DNA of 64,000 nt from Sphingomonas sp. LaA6.9. Its GTDB lineage: Bacteria; Pseudomonadota; Alphaproteobacteria; Sphingomonadales; Sphingomonadaceae. Position 1 is the first letter of the stretch. The number at the start of each line of letters is the position of its first letter. The notes below the pieces were generated by a model. That model had not been told where the DNA came from, ran no database searches, and saw only the letters and a list, made by a program, of their open reading frames with translations. The stretch spans positions 156,606 through 220,605 of the forward strand of contig NZ_JAKVIO010000002.1 of the NCBI RefSeq assembly GCF_022601895.1, read 5' to 3'. Made by a program: the position numbers and the translations under genes. Below, one piece after another: positions 25,062 to 35,693 of the stretch.

Positions 25062-25079
25062 GCGGGATGCGTATCCCGC
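25062..25079 (+). promoter_or_regulatory. Hairpin enclosing the rhomboid start codon
   Basis: Perfect 7-base arms GCGGGAT and ATCCCGC around a 4-base loop. The ATG of the rhomboid gene (25067-25069) lies at the top of the 5' arm, and no clear Shine-Dalgarno precedes it. The structure could limit translation initiation or terminate part of the greA transcripts. Confidence 0.4.
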
Positions 25080-25696
25080 AGGGCAAGGTAACCAACGCGC
25101 TGGTGATCGCCACCAGCGCGATCTGGCTCGCACTGACGCTCGGCGGCTATGAAGATCTCGCCGCGGGCGCGGGCGGCTTCTTTTCCGCGCGCCTTTCTGG
25201 CGCACTCGTGCTTGAAGGCGCTTTGCCCGCATGGTTGACGCCGCTCTCGGCGGCGTTCCTCCACGCCGACATCTTTCACCTCGCCTTCAACATGCTGATG
25301 CTGTTCTATTGCGGGCGTTTTGTGGAAGCGGCGATCGGCCCCACCGGGCTGGGCGTGCTCTATGTCATCGGGGCCTATGCTTCAGCGGCTGCCGAGTATC
25401 TCTGGGATCCCGTCAATGTCGTGCCGATGATCGGCGCCAGTGGCGCGATCTCGGCGATTGTCGGCTGCTATGCGATGCTGTTCGGCCAGAACCGTATCCG
25501 ACCGCTGGGACCGATCCCCGCGCGCATCATCCAGATCGTCTGGCTTGCTGCCGCATGGATCGTGATCCAGGGCCTGATCGGCATTGCGACCTGGGGTTCG
25601 ATGACGCGCATCGCCATCGTCGCGCATATCGGCGGTTTCATTCCCGGCCTGCTGCTGGCGCGCCCGCTGCTACTCTGGCGCTACCGCAAGGCCTGA
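25067..25696 (+). CDS. Rhomboid-family intramembrane serine protease
   Basis: A 209-residue membrane protein with about six hydrophobic helices. The rhomboid catalytic serine is in GASGAIS near residue 126, and the catalytic histidine in AHIGGFIPGL near 186. The HADIFHLAFNMLML segment near 65-78 supplies the conserved His and Asn in helix 2. It should cleave a membrane protein within the inner-membrane plane; the substrate is unknown. It starts eight bases after greA and is likely cotranscribed. Confidence 0.88.
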   Translation: MRIPQGKVTNALVIATSAIWLALTLGGYEDLAAGAGGFFSARLSGALVLEGALPAWLTPLSAAFLHADIFHLAFNMLMLFYCGRFVEAAIGPTGLGVLYVIGAYASAAAEYLWDPVNVVPMIGASGAISAIVGCYAMLFGQNRIRPLGPIPARIIQIVWLAAAWIVIQGLIGIATWGSMTRIAIVAHIGGFIPGLLLARPLLLWRYRKA

Positions 25697-25751
25697 GCCT
25701 CAACGCGGCGTCATCGTCGCTGCAGCGGAAATGACGCCACGATCGATCGGT

Positions 25752-25988
25752 TCAGTCGCCCTTGTCCGCCGGCGCCACTATGTCGGGCTGAAGCAGCCGA
25801 TGAAGGTGGACGACGACATATTTCATCTCGGCATCGTCGACCGTGCGCTGCGCCGCCGCGCGCCACGCCTTTTCAGCGCTGGCATAATCGGGAAAGACGC
25901 CGACGATGTCGATTGACTTGAGATCGTCGAAGTCGAGCGTCTGCGGGTCGCTTACGCGGCCGCCGAAGACGAGGTGCAATTTGCTCAT
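25752..25988 (-). CDS. DUF4170 domain-containing protein
   Basis: A 78-residue soluble protein of a short alphaproteobacterial family without a known role. Typical features are LVFGGRVSDP near the start, IVGVFPDYASAEKAW in the middle, and TVDDAEMKYVVVHLHRLL near the end. The ATG at 25986-25988 matches the family start better than an in-frame ATG 36 bases upstream. It lies between the converging rhomboid gene and the stress-protein cluster. Confidence 0.8.
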   Translation of the reverse strand: MSKLHLVFGGRVSDPQTLDFDDLKSIDIVGVFPDYASAEKAWRAAAQRTVDDAEMKYVVVHLHRLLQPDIVAPADKGD

Positions 25989-26066
25989 GGGGTCACCAGA
26001 TCTGTTGGGATTTGGCGGGCTCACTAGGCAGCATGCCGGGCGCCGTCAATGCGAACGCTCGGAAAA

Positions 26067-26618
26067 TCAGCGCTTCTTCCCGGCACCACCGACGCTCTTG
26101 CCCGCCGCAGACCCGGCTTCCTCGACGGCGGTCACCACCGCGCTGACGAGCTGATTGAGTTGCGACTTTGCAGAATCGGCATTGATGCCAAGCGCGTCGA
26201 GCTTCTTCTGTCCCGCATTCTTGGCTGCCTTGGCTGCGGCCGATGCACCCTTGTTGAGCTTCTTGCCGGTGGCGCCCAGCGTCTTGGTCTCGCGCTCGGT
26301 GCGGGGCAGCAAAGAACCCACAAGCGCGCCAAGGGCAATGCCGCCGACCAGAAAGGCGAGGGGATTGTCCTGGACCTGCTCAGCGGTCTTGGCCTTTGCG
26401 GTCTTTGCGCCCTTCTGCGCGCCCGCATAGGCCTTGCGGGCCTTGACCTTGCTCGTCTCGAGCGCTTCAGCCGCCCTGGCCCTTCCGGTGGCATAAGCGG
26501 CCTCGGCGCGTTCGCGCGCGGCATGGGCTCCCTCCTTCACCTGCTCGCTCGCCGCGCCGATCTTTTCGCTCGCCATCGCCGAAACCTTGCGGGCATTATC
26601 GGTGATCGGATTGGTCAT
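26067..26618 (-). CDS. DUF883/ElaB-YqjD-like membrane-associated protein
   Basis: A 183-residue Ala/Lys-rich protein. A long amphipathic helix (residues 1-85, KARKAYAGAQKGAKTAKAK) precedes a glycine-rich membrane segment LAFLVGGIALGALVGSLLP near 88-106, then another basic helical tail. This layout resembles ElaB/YqjD proteins, inner-membrane ribosome-associated proteins of stationary phase in enterobacteria; equivalence here is inference. It is three bases downstream of the DUF3618 gene. Confidence 0.72.
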   Translation of the reverse strand: MTNPITDNARKVSAMASEKIGAASEQVKEGAHAARERAEAAYATGRARAAEALETSKVKARKAYAGAQKGAKTAKAKTAEQVQDNPLAFLVGGIALGALVGSLLPRTERETKTLGATGKKLNKGASAAAKAAKNAGQKKLDALGINADSAKSQLNQLVSAVVTAVEEAGSAAGKSVGGAGKKR

Positions 26619-26621
26619 TTT

Positions 26622-26978
26622 TTATCCTCCATTTCGGCGGGCGCGGGGGCGCCTTTTGCCTGGCTGAAACTCCTGGGGCGCAGGATCGGTTGCCTTGCGC
26701 CGGGCGAGCGACTTCATCTTACCTAGCAAGCGATCGCGGAACAGATAGCCGATGCCGGCGACGACGATCGCCACGGCTGCAATCGGTCGATGCCGGACCA
26801 GTTCAGCGCCGTCGCGTGCCGCCTTGGTCGCCTTGTCGCGCACGATCGTCCGCGCCTCATTGGCAAGCGACGCCGGCGTCAGTCGGCTGCGCACGGCGCT
26901 GACCGTGCTTATGAATTGCTCGTGCGCCTCCTCCGCTTCCTGGCGCGCCTCAGCCACCCTTTGCGTGCTTCGGCTCAT
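26622..26978 (-). CDS. DUF3618 domain-containing protein
   Basis: A 118-residue protein. The N-terminal helix (VAEARQEAEEAHEQFISTV) and AVRSRLTPASLANEAR match DUF3618. One membrane helix follows (PIAAVAIVVAGIGYLFRDRLL, 64-84 approximately), then a basic tail rich in Arg. The function is unknown; it is often found beside DUF1469 and DUF883 genes. It overlaps the upstream holin-like gene by four bases, showing an operon. Confidence 0.75.
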   Translation of the reverse strand: MSRSTQRVAEARQEAEEAHEQFISTVSAVRSRLTPASLANEARTIVRDKATKAARDGAELVRHRPIAAVAIVVAGIGYLFRDRLLGKMKSLARRKATDPAPQEFQPGKRRPRARRNGG

Positions 26979-27313
26979 GATCGCCTCCCGTCACCTCTGG
27001 AAACCACGAGAAACAATATCACCGCCAGCGCGAGGAGCGCGGCCGCCACGATGAGTGCCGCGAGCGCCAATCCCGTGATGGGCGCCAACGCCGCGACTGC
27101 CGCAACGATCAGGAGGATGATTGCGAACAGCGCCAGCAGCGCGCCGGCAGCAGCCAGCGCGAGGTTCTTGCCATAGAAGGTGATGCGATCGAGCGCCTGC
27201 GCACGATAGAAGCTGATCTCGGCGCGTGCGAAGGACTTTGTGTCGTCGATCAACTGGCCGAACAGCTGCCCGATCGCCGGATCGCTTTCGCCAGGCGGCA
27301 CCTCGTCGCTCAC
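26975..27313 (-). CDS. Phage holin family (DUF1469/Actinobacterial holin-X type) membrane protein
   Basis: A 112-residue protein. The N-terminal part (IGQLFGQLIDDTKSFARAEI) is followed by two closely spaced hydrophobic helices (LALAAAGALLALFAIILLI and ITGLALAALIVAAALLALAV). This is the usual layout of the chromosomal holin-X-like family. The name is a family label; there are no phage genes nearby, and a structural membrane role in a stress cluster is more likely. Start ATG at 27311-27313. Confidence 0.75.
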   Translation of the reverse strand: MSDEVPPGESDPAIGQLFGQLIDDTKSFARAEISFYRAQALDRITFYGKNLALAAAGALLALFAIILLIVAAVAALAPITGLALAALIVAAALLALAVILFLVVSRGDGRRS

Positions 27314-27342
27314 GCTCTTCTCCCCTTGCGTTTCGACAGGGC

Positions 27343-29329
<1,987 letters not shown>

Positions 29330-29376
29330 ACGCGGCCGGAATCGAAGAAAACAGGCTTCCCAGGCGACCTTTTTGC

Positions 29377-29404
29377 CGCCGCGCGTCGCAAATGACGCGC
29401 GGCG
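29377..29404. terminator. Hairpin after eno
   Basis: An 11-bp perfect stem (CGCCGCGCGTC / GACGCGCGGCG) with a 6-base loop, 48 bases after the eno stop. No T-run follows on the plus strand (a T5 run precedes it), so it may be a transcript-stabilising or weak termination structure. Confidence 0.4.
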
Positions 29405-29454
29405 AGGCAGAAACGGCTTGATTCCGCGAATCGCCTGTGATTCAAGGGATGACA

Positions 29455-29766
29455 ATGACACGCGCTATTCCTTTCCTCGGTTTGCTTCGCTCGGCCGCAC
29501 CGACCGCGATCATCATGCTCGTGATCGCGATCTTTGGCGGCTATGCGGTGGTGGGCAAGAATGGCGTGCTCGCCTGGGGCGATTACAGCCGCCAGCTCGA
29601 TCAGCAGCGGGTCGAGCTCTCCAGGCTCGAGAAGCAGAAGGCGCTGCTCCAGAATCGCGTGGCGCTGCTCGATCCGAGGAAAGCAAACCCCGACATGGCG
29701 GATGAGCTGATCCGCCGCGAACTCGGTCTTGCGCACCCCGACGAAGTGATCGTTCCACTCAACTGA
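29455..29766 (+). CDS. Septum formation initiator, FtsB/DivIC family
   Basis: A 103-residue bitopic membrane protein. A short cytoplasmic N-terminus, one membrane helix (AAPTAIIMLVIAIFGGYAVV, about 11-30), then a periplasmic coiled coil (QLDQQRVELSRLEKQKALLQ) and the conserved ELIRRELGLAHPDEVIV tail. FtsB links with FtsL/FtsQ in the divisome. The position between eno and pdhA is the usual alphaproteobacterial location. AAGGG lies six bases before ATG 29455; an in-frame ATG at 29449 is the alternative. Confidence 0.85.
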   Translation: MTRAIPFLGLLRSAAPTAIIMLVIAIFGGYAVVGKNGVLAWGDYSRQLDQQRVELSRLEKQKALLQNRVALLDPRKANPDMADELIRRELGLAHPDEVIVPLN

Positions 29767-29798
29767 ACGTGTCTGTGAAAGAAAATTTCTCCATGCCG

Positions 29799-29827
29799 TT
29801 GCGGAATCCGTAAGGGCGCGCTTATAG
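29799..29827 (+). promoter_or_regulatory. Candidate sigma-70 promoter of pdhAB
   Basis: TTGCGG (29799-29804), a 17-base spacer and TTATAG (29822-29827), placed 38 bases before the chosen pdhA start. Spacing is ideal and the boxes fit a housekeeping promoter; found by eye only. Confidence 0.45.
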
Positions 29828-29864
29828 ACCGCTCGTTCCTCTCCTCCCTACCAAGGTGAACGAC

Positions 29865-30920
29865 TTGGCAAGAGCATCGACAGCGAAACCGTCCAAGAGC
29901 GCGCCGGCCCCGACATCCAATCGCGAGCGCCCCGGCGAGCCAGAACGCTACAAGGCGAGCAAGGAAGAACTGCTCCAGTTCTATCGCGAGATGCTGCTCA
30001 TTCGTCGCTTCGAGGAAAAGGCCGGACAGCTTTACGGCCTCGGTCTCATCGGCGGTTTCTGCCATCTCTATATCGGCCAGGAAGCCGTCGCGGTCGGCCT
30101 TCAGTCGGCACTTAACGGGGATACAGACAGCGTTATCACAGGCTATCGCGACCATGGCCACATGCTCGCTTACGGCATCGATCCCAAGGTGATCATGGCC
30201 GAGCTGACGGGCCGCGAAGCTGGCATCAGCCGCGGCAAGGGCGGCTCGATGCACATGTTCTCGGTCGAGCACAAATTCTATGGTGGCCACGGCATCGTCG
30301 GCGCGCAGGTGTCACTGGGCACAGGTCTTGCCTTCAAGCACAAATATTCGAAGGACGGCGGCGTCGCGATGGCCTATTTCGGCGATGGCGCGGCCAACCA
30401 GGGCCAGGTCTATGAGAGCTTCAACATGGCCGAGCTCTGGAAGCTCCCGATCATCTTCGTGATCGAGAACAACCAGTACGCCATGGGAACCTCGGTCAAT
30501 CGCGCCTCGGCCGAGGATCAACTCTACCGCCGCGGCGAGAGCTTCCGCATCCCCGGCCTTCAGGTCGACGGCATGGATGTGCTGGCGGTCCGCGGTGCCG
30601 CCGAAGAGGCGGTCGCCTGGGTCCGTTCGGGCAAGGGGCCGATCCTGCTCGAGCTCAAGACCTACCGTTATCGCGGCCACTCGATGTCCGACCCCGCCAA
30701 ATATCGCTCGCGTGACGAGGTGCAGGCGGTGCGCGACAAGTCCGATCCGATCGAGCATGCCAAGCGCGAGCTCGAGGCGCTGGGCGTCAGCGAGGATGCG
30801 CTGAAGGACATCGACAAGGAAACCCGCAAGGTAGTGAGCGAGGCGGCCGATTTCGCCGAAACCTCGCCCGAGCCGGATGTTTCCGAACTCTATACCGACG
30901 TGCTGGTGGACGAATATTGA
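29865..30920 (+). CDS. pdhA: Pyruvate dehydrogenase E1 alpha subunit
   Basis: Thiamine-diphosphate-dependent subunit of the pyruvate dehydrogenase complex; about 351 residues. The family core [20 protein letters not shown] is near residue 45. The thiamine-binding motif starts at GDGAANQGQ near 172 and ends at IENNQYAMG near 203, and the phospho-loop-like [15 protein letters not shown] follows near 265. A TTG at 29865 is chosen because AAGGTGA lies five bases upstream and it gives the MARAS-type start of relatives; a GTG at 29856 is possible. It overlaps pdhB. Confidence 0.95.
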   Translation: MARASTAKPSKSAPAPTSNRERPGEPERYKASKEELLQFYREMLLIRRFEEKAGQLYGLGLIGGFCHLYIGQEAVAVGLQSALNGDTDSVITGYRDHGHMLAYGIDPKVIMAELTGREAGISRGKGGSMHMFSVEHKFYGGHGIVGAQVSLGTGLAFKHKYSKDGGVAMAYFGDGAANQGQVYESFNMAELWKLPIIFVIENNQYAMGTSVNRASAEDQLYRRGESFRIPGLQVDGMDVLAVRGAAEEAVAWVRSGKGPILLELKTYRYRGHSMSDPAKYRSRDEVQAVRDKSDPIEHAKRELEALGVSEDALKDIDKETRKVVSEAADFAETSPEPDVSELYTDVLVDEY

Positions 30921-32320
30921 TGGCTGTAGAACTCAAGATGCCCGCGCTTTCTCCCACGATGGAGGAGGGCACGCTCGCCAAATGGCTCGTCAAGGAAGGC
31001 GATGAGGTCAGATCCGGCGATATCCTCGCCGAGATCGAAACTGACAAGGCGACGATGGAGTTCGAGGCGGTCGATGAAGGCACCGTCTCCAAAATCCTCG
31101 TTCCCGCGGGCGCCGAAGGCGTCAAGGTCGGAACCGTGATCGCGCTGATCGATGGTGAGGGCGAAGCCGCCGCACCGAAGGCCGAACCCGAGGTGCAGAA
31201 GGCCGCCGCCGCGCCGGCAGCGCCGACGCTCCCCGAAGGCGAGGCGGGCAGCGCTAAAAAGGCGGAATCTGGCACGCAAAAGCTCGTGTCGGAGGCCAGG
31301 GCGCTGGTCGCGGACCCTGCGATCCCTGCGGGCACCGAGATGGTGAAGACCACCGTCCGCGAGGCTCTGCGCGACGCGATGGCCGAGGAAATGCGCGCCG
31401 ACGACCGCGTCTTCGTGATGGGCGAGGAAGTCGCCGAATATCAGGGCGCGTACAAGGTGACGCAGGGGCTGCTCGAGGAGTTCGGAGCCGAGCGCGTCAT
31501 CGACACCCCGATCACCGAATATGGCTTTGCGGGCGTCGGCACGGGCGCGGCGATGGCGGGCCTTCGCCCCGTCGTTGAGTTCATGACCTTCAACTTCGCG
31601 ATGCAAGCGATCGACCACATCATCAATTCGGCCGCCAAGACCAACTATATGTCGGGCGGGCAGATGCGTTGCCCGATCGTGTTCCGCGGTCCCAACGGCG
31701 CGGCGAGCCGCGTCGGCGCACAGCACAGCCAGAACTATGGCCCCTGGTACGCCAGTGTTCCCGGCCTGATCGTGATGGCGCCCTATGATGCGGCCGATGC
31801 CAAGGGTCTCTTGAAGGCCGCGATCCGCTCGAACGACCCTGTCGTTTTCCTCGAAAACGAACTGCTCTACGGGCGCAGCTTCGAAGTGCCGAAACTGGAC
31901 GACTATGTCCTGCCGATCGGCAAGGCCCGCATCATGCGCGAGGGCGGGGACGTTACGCTGGTCAGCTATTCGATCGGCGTCGGCATCGCGCTCGATGCCG
32001 CCGAGAAGCTTGCGGCCGAGGGCATCGAAGCCGAGGTGATCGACCTGCGCACGCTGCGCCCTCTCGACACCGCAACGGTGCTCAAGAGCCTCAAGAAGAC
32101 CAACCGCATGGTCGTGGTCGAGGAAGGCTGGCCGACCTGCTCGATCTCAAGCGAGATCGTTGCGGTGGCGATGGAGCAGGGCTTCGACGATCTCGACGCG
32201 CCGGTGCTGCGCGTCACCAACGAGGACGTGCCGCTGCCCTATGCCGCGAACCTGGAGAAACTGGCGCTCATCGACGCCGACCGCGTGGTAGCGGCGGTGA
32301 AGAAAGTCACCTATCGCTGA
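30920..32320 (+). CDS. pdhB: Pyruvate dehydrogenase E1 beta subunit with lipoyl domain
   Basis: A 466-residue E1 beta subunit of the alphaproteobacterial type. Residues 1-78 form a lipoyl domain with the attachment lysine in [12 protein letters not shown] (Lys43). An Ala/Pro/Glu linker follows (about 80-125), then the transketolase pyrimidine-binding domain ([19 protein letters not shown] near 160) and C-terminal transketolase domain. The ATG overlaps the pdhA stop as TGATG. The E2 subunit gene is not in this window. Confidence 0.96.
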   Translation: MAVELKMPALSPTMEEGTLAKWLVKEGDEVRSGDILAEIETDKATMEFEAVDEGTVSKILVPAGAEGVKVGTVIALIDGEGEAAAPKAEPEVQKAAAAPAAPTLPEGEAGSAKKAESGTQKLVSEARALVADPAIPAGTEMVKTTVREALRDAMAEEMRADDRVFVMGEEVAEYQGAYKVTQGLLEEFGAERVIDTPITEYGFAGVGTGAAMAGLRPVVEFMTFNFAMQAIDHIINSAAKTNYMSGGQMRCPIVFRGPNGAASRVGAQHSQNYGPWYASVPGLIVMAPYDAADAKGLLKAAIRSNDPVVFLENELLYGRSFEVPKLDDYVLPIGKARIMREGGDVTLVSYSIGVGIALDAAEKLAAEGIEAEVIDLRTLRPLDTATVLKSLKKTNRMVVVEEGWPTCSISSEIVAVAMEQGFDDLDAPVLRVTNEDVPLPYAANLEKLALIDADRVVAAVKKVTYR

Positions 32321-32340
32321 TCGGCAGCTTGCCGATCAGC
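32316..32340. terminator. Perfect hairpin shared by the pdhB and TadE-like stop codons
   Basis: 11-base arms GCTGATCGGCA and TGCCGATCAGC with a 3-base loop. It contains the pdhB TGA (32318-32320) in one arm and the stop of the converging TadE-like gene (32336-32338) in the other. No T-run follows, so if it terminates it does so weakly; it could also protect both 3' ends. Confidence 0.5.
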
Positions 32341-33022
32341 TCGAATAGGTACTGCACGACGCCACGGGGGCCTCGTTGTTCGGATTGAAGATGCCATTGA
32401 GATCGCGTTCGTCGCGGACGAGGAACGTGGCCGTATAGCGAATCAGCGGCTCGCCAAACAGGTCTGCGCTCACGATCGGCTCATATTGATAGGTGACTTC
32501 GGCGAACATGGCGGCGTTGCCTTCAGGCGCTTTCACTTGCTTGCCAGTCGGGCCCATGCCCGGAAAGGACGTGCCGGTCGCGCCGTCGCCTTGCTTGCCA
32601 TAGCTTGAATCATATTTGCGCTGGCCGAGGCAGCGTTGCCACTGGATCCATTGTCCTCCATCGGCATTGACGTTGAGGCTGGACAGGATGATCCGGCCGC
32701 GCTCGGTGAGCTTCATCGTACCTGCCTGAAGCTTGGCGCCCATGAATGTGTCGTTGACGTCGGATTCGCGAAACTGTGTGAGCGCCATGGCATTGTCCAG
32801 GCCGACCCGCGAACTGTTGTCGGCAATGGCGAGCGCAATCTGGCTGACCCGCATATGCGTCATCGCCAGGTTGGTCGCTTCAACGCCGTAAAGCCCCATC
32901 GCCAGCACCGGCGGGAGTGTATAGGCGAATTCGATATAGGCCACCGCCGAGCGGCAGCGCCAGAGCCGGGCGGTGAAGGCGCGCGCACGCGACCAGCCAT
33001 GCTTCACGCTGGCGTTGGGCAT
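32336..33022 (-). CDS. TadE/TadF-like pilus assembly protein
   Basis: A 228-residue minor-pilin-like protein. A basic N-terminus (RARAFTARLWRCR) precedes a pilin-type hydrophobic segment with the TadE motif SAVAYIEFAYTLPPVLAMG, about residues 25-44, where the Glu sits five residues into the helix. The rest is predicted extracytoplasmic. It overlaps the second TadE-like gene by 19 bases and would be made together with it. The core tad secretion genes (tadA, rcpA, flp) are not in the window. Confidence 0.78.
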   Translation of the reverse strand: MPNASVKHGWSRARAFTARLWRCRSAVAYIEFAYTLPPVLAMGLYGVEATNLAMTHMRVSQIALAIADNSSRVGLDNAMALTQFRESDVNDTFMGAKLQAGTMKLTERGRIILSSLNVNADGGQWIQWQRCLGQRKYDSSYGKQGDGATGTSFPGMGPTGKQVKAPEGNAAMFAEVTYQYEPIVSADLFGEPLIRYTATFLVRDERDLNGIFNPNNEAPVASCSTYSS

Positions 33023-33612
33023 ATCTCTACTCCCGCTTCTTCGGCCTGCTCGCTATAGGGCTGGTTCCTGAGCGTGGTCCGGGCAACGACCGTGCCGGTG
33101 TTGGACCACCCCAGCATTCCCATCACGGGAAAAAGACGAGGATAGGTGGCAGTGGCGGTGAATACGACGATGTCGTCGGCGCCGCCCAGCCCAGACTTGC
33201 CGCGCTTGTTCCATGTCTTCGAATTGTTCACATCGAAAAAGCACTCGGTGCCGGCATCGAACTGCTTGTCACCGTCGAGATCTTTGAAATCCTCATAGGT
33301 GTTCACCTTGGTGAACGACGAAAAGGACTCGCTTGTGGTCGTGACCACTGCTTTTTTGGAGATTGTCTGCAGCATCGATCCGATCTTGCCCTCGATCAGC
33401 GCCTTGTTCGTCGGCGCATCCTCGAGCGTGAGATCGCGGGCGGCCTTGTTGGTGGCGCCGAGCAGCACGGACTGCGCATAGGCCTGGTAGCCGAGCTCCA
33501 TCATGCCGAGCATCAGCGTCAGCATGATCGGCGCGATGATCGCGAACTCGACAGCTGTCGCGCCATGCGTGTCGTTCGCGATCATCGTCGCTGAGTGGCG
33601 CGCCGCTATCAT
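33004..33612 (-). CDS. TadE-family pilus assembly protein
   Basis: A 202-residue protein with the TadE pilin-type helix ATAVEFAIIAPIMLTLMLGM near residues 18-37 (Glu22 in the invariant position). The following YQAYAQSVLLGATNKAARD helix is also typical. It should be exported, processed and act in Tad/Flp pilus assembly. The extracytoplasmic part has a Cys pair (one at ECFF, one near the C-terminus at EICP). The ATG overlaps the TadG-like stop as ATGA. Function is inferred from the motif. Confidence 0.82.
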   Translation of the reverse strand: MIAARHSATMIANDTHGATAVEFAIIAPIMLTLMLGMMELGYQAYAQSVLLGATNKAARDLTLEDAPTNKALIEGKIGSMLQTISKKAVVTTTSESFSSFTKVNTYEDFKDLDGDKQFDAGTECFFDVNNSKTWNKRGKSGLGGADDIVVFTATATYPRLFPVMGMLGWSNTGTVVARTTLRNQPYSEQAEEAGVEICPTPA

Positions 33613-35558
33613 TTCGCGATCCTGAGCTCGGCGATCTTCGACGCGATGAGCTGGAACTTCTTCTTCAGCTCGGCGTCGTTGGCGGCCGTGAACGACTTGC
33701 CCGGATCAGCGCAAGCCTGCAGCTGCGGTGTTACCGTCAGACCATAGGCGACCGCCCAGACCGTGATCCCCTTCGCCTTTGCAGCCGCGCAGATCGCGAG
33801 GAAGCGCGAATGGTGGCGGTTGGCGAGGTCGCTGTTGCTCGGCGTCCCGCCGCTGACTCGCTGGTCCAGGTACTCATAGCCGTACATCGAATAGGTGCTG
33901 TAGCTCGGCTCCATGATACCGTCGGTCATGAACACGATGTGCCGGTTGGTGTCGCGGCCATTCGGCGCCACCGTATGGTCGGGGCCGAAAACGCCCTCCA
34001 GCGACATCATCCGCGTGCCCCACAACATCCCGAGATCGTGATAAGTGCTGCCTGTCGGGCTCAGGCTGTCGACATAGGTCTGCACCTCGCTTTGCGTCAT
34101 TGTCGCAAGCCGCCTTGCGGCGCGCGGGCAGGCCGTGCCTGGCTGGTTGTGGTCGTCGTCGTCGAACTCCTCGGTCGTCCCGGCGGCGCGCGTGAAAACC
34201 ATTTCGCGCCATGCGGGGCCCCATTTCGTGTCGTTCGCGGAACCCGGCTTGGCATCGATCTCGAGATCGAGCAGGTCATCAGGTTTTGAGCCTGCCCCCT
34301 TTGGCTTGATGACGCCATTCCCGAACTCGAACTCGGGCTCGGGCAGGGTGCGCCGCTCTTCGACACAACCCGACCACTGAGCCGATGCCTTGTTGGAATA
34401 GTTGTTGCCAATGCGATATGTGACACCAGAAACAAACTGTTTGTACTGGTCAGTTTCTCTCTCGATTCTCGCGTATTTCCACGTATAGTCTGGCGTAAGT
34501 ACGACGGTGACTGTACGCTCCTGCTCGGAACGCGTCGTCTGGACCTTGACGGTGCATTTTCCGCCGCTCCAGTTCGTGTCGTACTCCTTGCGGACGCGGG
34601 TCCGCGTTTCCTTGTATATGCTTGTCTTCACGTCATCGACGACGGTTTCGCCCGTCTTCGTAGAGGTCTGATTCTCGTAATTGGTCTCAATGTCGCCATC
34701 CATGTTCTGGCATGTCGACTTGCTGTTGATCTGATTGACCACATCTTCCCATCCCGAAGTGGTGGACGACGTGGTTTGCCAGCTTGTCGTTGTCGTATTT
34801 GGTTCGTTGTAGCTGCTGCCGTCCCACCAGCGATCACGGGTCTGATACGACCATTTGTCGGCCAGATAGGCAGGATTGAGGTCCAGCAGCAGCTTCCCGA
34901 CGTTGACGCCCGACGAATAGGGGGTGAAACCGAAGCGCAGCCGCGAACTCTTGCTCGCAGCGCCGTCGAGTATCTTGTAGAAATCGATCACTGCGGCGCG
35001 CAGTCCGACGATCTTCTTGGCCGTTCCGCCCGGAAGAGTCTGATCCATCGAGCCTGTCACGTCGAGCACGAACATCACATCGGTGTTCGCCAGCTCAAGA
35101 CGCGCATCACAGGCGGCGGCCATCGTCAGCGTGGGAACGTTGAAGACCTTCATCAGCGTCATCGGAACCGTGGCGCTTGCGCGCGCGGTCACCTGACCAT
35201 CGTTCAGGCTGTTCGAATCCACGCTGCCCTTCGGCGTGAAGCTTATGTTGCCAACGCCGAAGGAGCCTTCGGGAAAATTGGCATGAAAAAATTTGTTTGC
35301 CTCTTGCTTGGCAACGGTATCGTCGTCGAAATCGGCGGCGGTCATCGCACGGCGGCCGGCCAGGGCGCCGGCGTCGCAGGCCTGCTGAAGACGCGACTTG
35401 ACCATATAGGCGCGGCCCATATCGAAGGCCGATCCGGCCATGCCGATGATCGGAAGCATTGCGGCCGCCATCATCAGCATGGCGTTGCCGGTGGTGTCAC
35501 AGGCGAGTCTCGCGAGTTGCCCGCGGCTCCAACCCTTTGCTTTCGGTCCCGTTTTCAT
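33609..35558 (-). CDS. TadG-like pilus protein with split VWA domain
   Basis: A 649-residue protein. The N-terminal TadG segment has a membrane helix (AMLMMAAAMLPIIGMAGSAFD, about 26-46) and the QACDAGALAGRRAM motif. A VWA domain begins with MIDAS motif FVLDVTGSMD near 165 and resumes at HIVFMTDGIME near 538. Between them lie about 370 residues, partly Ser/Thr-rich (NTTTTSWQTTSSTTSGW) with several cysteines. The domain should face the periplasm or surface. It is the first gene of the three-gene tad cluster. Confidence 0.85.
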   Translation of the reverse strand: MKTGPKAKGWSRGQLARLACDTTGNAMLMMAAAMLPIIGMAGSAFDMGRAYMVKSRLQQACDAGALAGRRAMTAADFDDDTVAKQEANKFFHANFPEGSFGVGNISFTPKGSVDSNSLNDGQVTARASATVPMTLMKVFNVPTLTMAAACDARLELANTDVMFVLDVTGSMDQTLPGGTAKKIVGLRAAVIDFYKILDGAASKSSRLRFGFTPYSSGVNVGKLLLDLNPAYLADKWSYQTRDRWWDGSSYNEPNTTTTSWQTTSSTTSGWEDVVNQINSKSTCQNMDGDIETNYENQTSTKTGETVVDDVKTSIYKETRTRVRKEYDTNWSGGKCTVKVQTTRSEQERTVTVVLTPDYTWKYARIERETDQYKQFVSGVTYRIGNNYSNKASAQWSGCVEERRTLPEPEFEFGNGVIKPKGAGSKPDDLLDLEIDAKPGSANDTKWGPAWREMVFTRAAGTTEEFDDDDHNQPGTACPRAARRLATMTQSEVQTYVDSLSPTGSTYHDLGMLWGTRMMSLEGVFGPDHTVAPNGRDTNRHIVFMTDGIMEPSYSTYSMYGYEYLDQRVSGGTPSNSDLANRHHSRFLAICAAAKAKGITVWAVAYGLTVTPQLQACADPGKSFTAANDAELKKKFQLIASKIAELRIAK

Positions 35559-35693
35559 GCTCTGGCCTTACCCCCAAGCGCTGCATAGATTGCGCGACAG
35601 CCTGCACCCTGCCACTGAGCGGCTAATGAGTGCTGACGGGCTTTGGTTAACCGCCCGTTTTCCATGAACGGGTTTGGTTTACGAGGAGCCGGC

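Noticed and set aside
26975..27313. Phage holin annotation as evidence for a prophage
   Set aside because: No other phage genes surround it; the family is chromosomal and the gene is in an operon of membrane stress proteins.
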